A stretch of 64,000 nt of DNA. Origin: Adiantum capillus-veneris. Lineage: Eukaryota; Streptophyta; Polypodiopsida; Polypodiales; Pteridaceae. A program made the position numbers and the translations under genes. The stretch spans positions 31,109,396-31,173,395 of the forward strand of contig CM043960.1 of assembly GCA_014529385.2 (NCBI GenBank). Direction: 5' to 3'. Numbering within the stretch: position 1 is the first letter of the stretch; each line of letters begins with the position of its first letter. Below are positions 57,646 through 64,000 of this stretch, piece by piece. The notes under the pieces were generated by a model, which saw only the letters and a program-made list of their open reading frames with translations, was not told the DNA's origin and ran no database searches.

Positions 57646-59822
57646 GACGATTGGGATGACGTGGGTCTGTTGGTTGGCGCGGAACGAACTCGATGGTTGG
57701 TGGAGCGATTACCATGTCCATGTACGCGATGTAAGCGTGCAATTGCACGGCTTCGACGTATATTCTTGGCTCATGTGGATGATTATGGGTTATGGGACGA
57801 TCCGAGAAAACGAGCTCAAATCGAAACTAGCGATCTGAGGGTTTTGGCATCCATTGATGTCACTCCCCATTGGAGTGTGATCGGGGGCGAAGGCGGGAGA
57901 AGGACGGAAGAGCGATTGCGCCAGGAAGCAATCATGGGAGGGGGGTCACACCCGCCGTCCGATGTGGGTGGGTCCACACGAGCGCATGCGCATCCTACAT
58001 CCACCACATATGGGGATCTCCCCACCACCCCGCCCCACAATATGGAGGTGGAGGAAGATCATTTGCACAATATGGTTGAAGATCTTCTTGCACGTGAGGC
58101 GGCGAATGAGTGTGAGCCTGAGTGTGCATGTGAAGAAGCTGCCCAGAAAACCAAAGATTCATTGCTAGAGGCAGCACACACCGCTCTTTACGAGGGATGC
58201 TCCTACTCCATATTACGAGTATCTCTTGAGATCTTGAATATTCAAGCAATGTTTGGATGGAGCAATGCAGGGGTCGATACACTATTGAGGTACGTTTAAG
58301 TGTAATAAGTGTTAGTTGTGAGTTTTTTTCGTGGTTATATGCAATAACGAGTGTTCTTTAATTATGTCATAGGCTATTAGGCAAGATGATGCCTAAAGGC
58401 AATCATCTTCCAGAAAATCAAAGGAAGAAACGACAGGTGGTGACAAGTCTTGGGATGGACTATGATCACATACATGCATGTGTCAATGATTGCGTGCTAT
58501 TCCGCAATCAACATGCAGGCCTTGATGCTTGCCCCGAGTGTGGAGAATCAAGGTACAAAGAGGGAATGCAAGGAACCACAATACCTCGCAAGGTTCTTCG
58601 TCATTTCCCCCTCATTCCCCGCATCAAGCACATGTTCAGCACCAAAGGAACAAGAGAGCTTCTTACATGGCATATGACAAATCGCTCCACCGATGGGGTT
58701 ATGAGAGTGCCGGCATGGCAACACATTGAGCCGACATGGCCAGAGTTTAGAGAAGAGCCTCGTCACTTGAGGCATGGTCTGGCTAGTGATGGGGTAAACC
58801 CATTTGGACATCGGTCTACCTCATGGAGTACTTGGCCAGTGGTTGTTGTGAACTACAACATTCCACCATGGGAGTCAACCAAGAAGGGGAACATTTTGCT
58901 CTCTCTTCTAGTCCCAGGAAAACACAAGGTGAAGAACATGGATGTATATTTAGTACCTTTGATTGAAGAGCTTCAAGAGCTATGGAACGGCATAGATGTT
59001 TTTGATGTATCAAGACCACTTCGTGATCGGCGCACAATGATCAAGTGCATTCTCATGTGGACCATGCATGATTACCCCGGGCTTGGAGAGATTTCTGGTA
59101 AGCTTTTCCTTTGTGACGCTCTTTAATGTCTTTGCATTGGTCACTTATATGCGGTTATGTCTTTTGTTTTTGTAGGACTATCGACATCTGGACATAGGGC
59201 ATGCCCAACTTGTGGACCCTCACTCGTGACAGAGAGACCCGCTCTACTTGGTAAGGTGATCTACCCCAATAACCATCGCTTCTTACCGCCCACACATCCA
59301 TCTTATGCTCCACCGTGCAATGGGATGGAGCCACTCCATTGGACCATGGCCGATTGGGCAAGACATTGGAACGAGCATCACAGCACATTGCCTCCTCCCA
59401 ATGATCCACCTAGGGGTATGTCTAGGTACTCTATTTTCTTATCACTACCCTATTGGACTTCATTAAAAATCCAACACCTATTGGATCCAATGCATGTGTT
59501 CAAAAATGTTGGGCAAGCTATATGGGATCACATAGTAAGAAAGAAAGATTCATTGGGGGCTAGAGAGGACATGAGGGCCATAAGGAGGCTCCCTCCTTCG
59601 GCCACACCTCACATGGGGCCTCGGGGGAAGATGATTCTTCCAAAGGCACCTTGGATTCTATCAAGGGTGGATCAAGAGTGGATGAAACAAGTCATTGCAT
59701 CCATCCATACTCCAACAGGTTATATGCGTTCACTCAAGGGTGCCTTCACTAAAACTAAGAAAGGAGGATCCACACAACTGTATGGGCTCAAATCCCATGA
59801 TTGGCACAAGATTCTTCAGGTA

Positions 59823-59869
<47 letters not shown>

Positions 59870-60880
59870 GTTTAGGGTTCTTGATACTAAAAAGTCTTTT
59901 TTTTAGTGCAATAGTTTGTGCTTCCAATTAGCATTAGTGGATTTGCGGACATGAAGGTAAAGACTGCAATATTCAAGGTGGAAGAAGTTGTCAGGTATAG
60001 AACATTTGATCCTCCCTCCTAAACTTTACTTTGAAAACTAACTTTACTATGAAGATTATGAAGGGTTTTTTGGTTATAGGTTTGTGAGTTCCAAAGAGAT
60101 CGAAGTTTCAGCCATTCCAACAGCTCGACTTCTAGCGATTGAAGCAACTTGTGCTATTGAGGAGGCATTCCCACGTTCTATCCTTGTTAGCCAAGTTCAC
60201 CTATTGCTCCATCTTGTTGAGGAGATAGCCATTTGTGGTGTGGTTCACTCAAGGTGGATGTTCTTTCTTGAGAGGTTCCTAAAGACCTTGAAAGACTTTG
60301 TAAGGCTACGATCACAACCAGAGGTATTCATCGATCTTAAGCGTTAAACCTGATTAGGATTGGGTTGTATTCACAACGCTTTTTATTAGTTACTTTAATA
60401 ACTAATGGTTTCATGTACATGTGTTCAGGCAAGCATGGCAGAGGGTTGGATTGTACAAGAGGCTTTTGTGTATGTCTCTCAATATCTTTTCACAATAGAC
60501 CCATCATTGCCTCGTTTAAAGACGGAGGAAGAGGATCCAAAAAAACACGCAAACATTCCAAGTGGGAAAGGTTCTCTCTTGATTTTGGATAGGGAATTTC
60601 AAGCCATAGTCAACAACCATTGTCTACTCAATGCTCCCATCATGGGCAAATGGGTGGATGTGTATGTGGAGGTGCGTACAACGAGAGAAAGGGAGAGGGA
60701 AGCATGGAAGAGGTCGCATGGCGGTAGGTGAGTATCTCCCTTTCCTAAAGAGCTTGCCAAATACCCTGATCGAATTCCATTTGGGTGGATACACAATTCC
60801 ATGACCAAAGCCAAGGCACAAGGAGAACAAATAATCCCTAAAGAATGGGAGTACGCACGAGGATGTCTACCAAGGTTAAT
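57646..60880 (+). pseudogene. CACTA tnp2 transposase G (mirror copy of E)
   Basis: Plus-strand exons. After a TGTGTGCAG acceptor (57645), exon DDWDDVGLLVGAERTRW with zinc-like CPCTRCKR and SLEILNIQAMFGWSNAG runs to about 58290. The next (58386-59097) has GMDYDHIHACVNDC and CPECGESRYKEG; then 59176-59820 (SGHRACPTCGPSL, LDPMHVFKNVGQAIWDH), a short exon near 59915-59995, 60081-60321 (DUF4218: SQVHLLLHLVEEIA) and 60429-60870 (MAEGWIVQEAFVYVSQYL). TGA at 60729-60731 breaks the last exon. The copy ends abruptly after EWEYARGCLPR near 60876, so DUF4216 is missing. It retains the N-terminal domain that E lacks. Confidence 0.86.
59822..59865. repeat. GT microsatellite at a splice donor of G
   Basis: A GT run begins right after CTTCAGGTAAT, in the intron. 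The E counterpart (51310-51370) is a shorter, impure AC run. Confidence 0.9.
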
Positions 60881-61565
60881 ATCATTAGGAAAAATATGGA
60901 CTCTCTTTGGGCCTTTTTGATTAGTGAAGGCTTAAGGGGGAACCAATGAGAAGGCTCTTGGGATATCACCTAGAGGGGGAGGAATGGTAGGGGTGCAGCC
61001 TAATTGTCTCCCTCTTCAATGCTTGGTTCTTAGAGAGAGGTGGGAGGTAGGCTGGGGGGGGGGGTAAATAGGAGGAGAGAGGTGTCATAAAAGAGGGAGG
61101 GACCCCCCAAAAAAAAACACGCATGCTTAAAAACCCTAAAAATTGAAAATTTTTCAAAAGTTCCAAAGTTGACCCATTTGCCTCCAAAACATAAACTAAC
61201 TTTAAAAAGTCAAATTTTCCCCCCAAAATCCACTTTTCTCTCTCTCCCTCATTACTTTTCTCTCCCATACTCCCTCTCTTCTCCCTCCTCCCATTCTCTC
61301 TCTACAGTCAAGGCAGCCATAGCCGAAATCTTTCCACCACTCTCTTCCTCTCTCTCCATATCTCCCCCTTCTCTCACACCTCCATCAACCCTCTACAGTC
61401 CCACACTCCATAGCCCACAGCTCCACTATCCTCTCTACCTCTCACTCCTCCCCTCTTTCTCTATCTCCACTGTCAAAGCCACCATAGCCACCATAGGTAG
61501 CTCACCTCACCCTCCCCTCAGTACTCAACTCTTTCAAATCCCTTCCTAAGCCCAACTTCCCAAGC
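60881..61565 (+). other. Upstream region of the unknown gene
   Basis: G and A homopolymers at about 61056 and 61111, AT-rich sequence, then a strongly pyrimidine-rich stretch (61240-61550) of CT and CCT words that looks like promoter or 5' leader. No ORF here has a recognised product. Confidence 0.5.
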
Positions 61566-62947
61566 ATGTCCACGCATAGACAGCCCAAACCAGAGATAGA
61601 GGAGATTGTGTTGCACAACACAAAAGACTCAGAGGGGGTATGGATCCCACAAGTATTCAAGAAGGGTGCATGGATCTACATGCAACCGTCACGTGCTGGA
61701 CCTCATCGTGTACGGTGTCGAGGCATATTGGAACGTCATTGGAAGGGCCGGCTATTGGCATTCAAAGAAACAAAGTCCGGAATGGTGGCCATCGTGCAAC
61801 ACGTCTACAGTGCAGCTGAGCTCCACTTCAAGAGAGCTTCAACTCAATTTGCACCTCATTGTAAGTTTTCATGGTTTAACTATCCCATGCATATGTCATG
61901 TTTACGTTTATGTGATCATTATGTTTAACTAAGGGCATTATGTGATCATTATGTTTAAATAAGGGCATTATGTGATCATTATGTTTACGTTTATGTGATC
62001 ATTATGTTTTTCCATCCAGCTTAGTTGAGGAGCAGTCGCTTGAGTGCCTCTCAGGCACGTTCATGGTTGTGCATGCTCACATTGGGGAGCTTATGTTTCC
62101 TAATGTTTCATCGAAAAAACTTACCGAGCAGCGAATATTCATGTACTCCCACAAGTATGTGGTACCAAAGTCAAGCCAAAGCTATGGTAGGTTAGAAGCC
62201 GTGGAGACACCCTCATTGCGAAGTGCAGAATGGCCAACTCAATACCATTGGGCTTTGCTTTCTTTCAAGCGCAAGGTGCTGCAAGATTTCCAAGGGTCCC
62301 TAAAGTTTGGTAAGGCAACCAGATCGGTGGGTCTCAGTTGGCATTGTCCCATTCATTTGTTTGTGCATGCATTCCGCTCTCTGCCGATTGTAGAAACACC
62401 AACAATGTTTGTTTGCAAAGAAGTTGACATAGATTCAATGGACACCATTCTAGGTGTCAATTGGGGCTATGTTGACGGTTTGCATGATGGTGACCGTTAT
62501 AAGTGCAATGTGTCCCCCACACAACTTTGCCTTCGGTATTTGAAAGCAAGGTGCACCTTGTATGCACGGTTTAGCTATGAGAGGTGGATGCACAAACATG
62601 GAAAATGGATACCCTTGCAGCTGACAGCCGAAGAGATTCAATCCTTTGAAATTCGTGTCCGCATGCCCAATAACGAGGTGGAGGTGGTTGCAGTGAATCC
62701 GCATTGGACTCTTGCCAATCTTCGGGAACACTTTGTCATAATGGGATTCGAGGATGTCGGTAATGCAAGTTTCAAACTAGAACAACGCAAGGTCTGCTTT
62801 GTGCTTGCTTAGCTACCTTTTCTTATTTTTTATGGGTTTTTGTATTTTGATTGGCCATTTTTGGTTGTATAGATTGGAAGGCGGATGGAGGCCACTATGC
62901 TTGTTTACAAAGATTGGGCTACAGACGAAATCATCTTGTCTAAGTGA
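61566..62947 (+). CDS. Unknown protein, three-exon gene (378 aa)
   Basis: Model: 61566-61860, 62025-62791, 62873-62947. Intron 1 begins GTAAGT and ends TTAG; intron 2 begins GTCTGC and ends TATAG. Both joins keep one frame (phase 1, then phase 0), 379 codons including TGA. I chose ATG 61566 because it is the first in frame after the pyrimidine-rich leader. No known domain is recognised. The middle has WHCPIHLFVHAF and an aromatic, Cys-containing region (RYKCNVSPTQLCLRYLKAR). The last 70 residues (from FEIRVRMPNNEVEVVAV, about residue 306, through TLANLREHFVIMGF to a basic GRR) alternate strand-helix-strand like a beta-grasp (ubiquitin/PB1-type) fold, an inference only. No stop or frameshift is seen, unlike every transposon gene nearby. 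Confidence 0.6.
61861..62024 (+). other. Intron 1 with short tandem repeats
   Basis: TGTGATCATTATGTTTA recurs four times in this 164-nt intron; TGATCA is itself palindromic. Confidence 0.6.
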
Positions 62948-63103
62948 ATTGGCTTGTAACTTTAATCGTTTATATATTGGATATTTTATTAAAGATTTTG
63001 AAAAGTTTTAAGGTGTTGTACTTAATTTTTTACTTGAGTTTTAAGGTGGTGTAAATTTATTTTTTAAATGCATATTTTTTATTTTTTTCGAGATGGAATA
63101 TGT

Positions 63104-63113
63104 CTATATAAGG
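63104..63113 (+). promoter_or_regulatory. TATA box upstream of the second unknown gene
   Basis: CTATATAAGG lies 80 bp before ATG 63193, leaving room for a short 5' leader. The stretch 62948-63100 is AT-rich and shows nothing else. Confidence 0.55.
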
Positions 63114-63192
63114 AGGACCACCTCCTCATTTCACCATTTTCATCCCAGCATTGCAGAGAGACCTAGCATACCCAATCGCGCAAAGAGAATAA

Positions 63193-64000
63193 ATGGATGC
63201 TACTAGTGCTTTAGATGCATTCCTTACTGAGGTTGGGCATGCAAATCGCCCTGAGCTTCAAGCATTTTTCACAACCCAACCCGATTTGGAAACCACCTTG
63301 ACCCTCCACTCTCAATCTCTTGAGCACATTACTTCATACATTTCCACGTGCATGGGGAGATTCATTGTTGAGTTACCAAACCGGCCAGGGCAATGGGTCC
63401 TTGAAGGCCTTCTCCACCACATCTACCAAGGGGACAGGCCATTTCATCAGCGGCTTGCACGCTTTGCCACCATAGCACAACGCCAGACAATATGTTCGGC
63501 TTGAAGTTGTGGATGTGCGATCAATGCGTAAGGGAAGGATCGGAAACACTTTTTTCTCTGTTCAGGCCATAATGATCTTCCTCCTTCACGAGTGCCCAGC
63601 AGGCCCTGACGTAGTGCTACCTCACTTGCAAATCGGCGGGGTATTGGCTGATGTGAAGGACCCCAAGCCCGCGGCCATTGACTCATCTGCAGAGGAGAGG
63701 ACGCTTGCCTTGACCTACCTTGTAGGGATTCAAGGCCTCTTGGAGGCCTCTCCATCAGTCGGTTCATCCTCCGGACCGCCAGAAGGAACCACCACTCGGG
63801 ATGCCATCCCTGAGGTAGAGATTACCCGCTTCTCCTCCATTGTGGTGGGTGGGGAGGACTTTGTGTTTATGCACGATCTGGAGAAATCCTTTGAGCTTCG
63901 CATGGATGAGTGTTTCGCCATCCTCGATGCCCATGGCAAGTTTGATCTTGATACCACCACCTCCCATGACGATGATCTCCTACTGCCCATGGTGAATACT
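63193..64000 (+). CDS. Second unknown protein, partial, one frameshift
   Basis: ATG 63193 opens MDATSALDAFLTEVG, continuing through HSQSLEHITSYISTCMGRF and PNRPGQWVLEGLLHHIYQ. Near 63480-63490 the reading leaves this frame (stop 63502-63504), but the +1 frame continues open to the window end: YVRLEVVDVRSMRKGR, FFSVQAIMIFLLHECPAG, VVGGEDFVFMHDLEKSF. The protein-like character on both sides suggests one gene with a single-base insertion, or a sequencing error. No domain is recognised. It follows the gene at 61566 on the same strand with its own TATA box, so it is a separate transcription unit. Confidence 0.45.

Overview
This window is repeat-dominated nuclear DNA from a land plant. The evidence is plant-type LTR retrotransposons primed by initiator tRNA-Met (primer site TGGTATCAGAGC), a chromodomain gypsy element, a Tat-lineage gypsy element with a second (archaeal-type) RNase H, a Ty1/copia element, several CACTA (En/Spm) DNA transposons with Transposase_21, DUF4218 and DUF4216 modules, GT-AG introns, and heavy-metal-associated (HIPP-type) exon fragments. 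Long GA and GT microsatellites are abundant. The species cannot be fixed from the sequence; a large plant genome (fern, gymnosperm or similar) is an impression only.

Layout. 1-7985: a chromovirus (Gypsy-1, minus strand) with 2.78 kb LTRs, inserted in a CACTA tnp2 gene with target site CGATC. 7986-19720: a truncated CACTA tnp2 fragment, a conserved non-coding block (X), a CACTA copy (TIR, tnpA, GA-tract modules, tnp2, X) and the 3' part of a Tat retroelement. 19719-20415: three 171-bp repeats, a primer-binding site and a 142-bp LTR. 20416-24253: a second truncated CACTA. 24254-40758: a third CACTA copy, interrupted by an 8.6 kb Tat element (30975-39607) and by SINE-like units, ending in an inverted TIR at 40758. 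The interval 7986-19720 is a diverged duplicate of about 22943-33895.

41524-46353 is a degenerate copia element flanked by GAGAA. 46542-48680 is a plus-strand gypsy fragment cut by another CACTA (CACTA-E, TIR at 48681). E's tnp2 (minus) is interrupted by the end of CACTA-F (53156), which carries a tnpA-like gene and a striking palindromic array (55632-57068). A second tnp2 (G, plus, 57646-60880) is nearly the mirror image of E's.

The right edge differs from the rest. 61566-62947 holds an intact three-exon gene model of unknown function, followed by a TATA box and a second unknown reading frame (63193 to beyond the window) with one apparent frameshift. The most unusual items are HMA/HIPP exon pieces with splice boundaries inside the CACTA family, the palindromic array, the 2.8 kb inverted tnp2 pair, and the two unknown genes at the right edge. 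All retroelement polyproteins and transposase genes seen here carry stops, frameshifts or truncations, so the autonomous proteins are probably not made from these copies.
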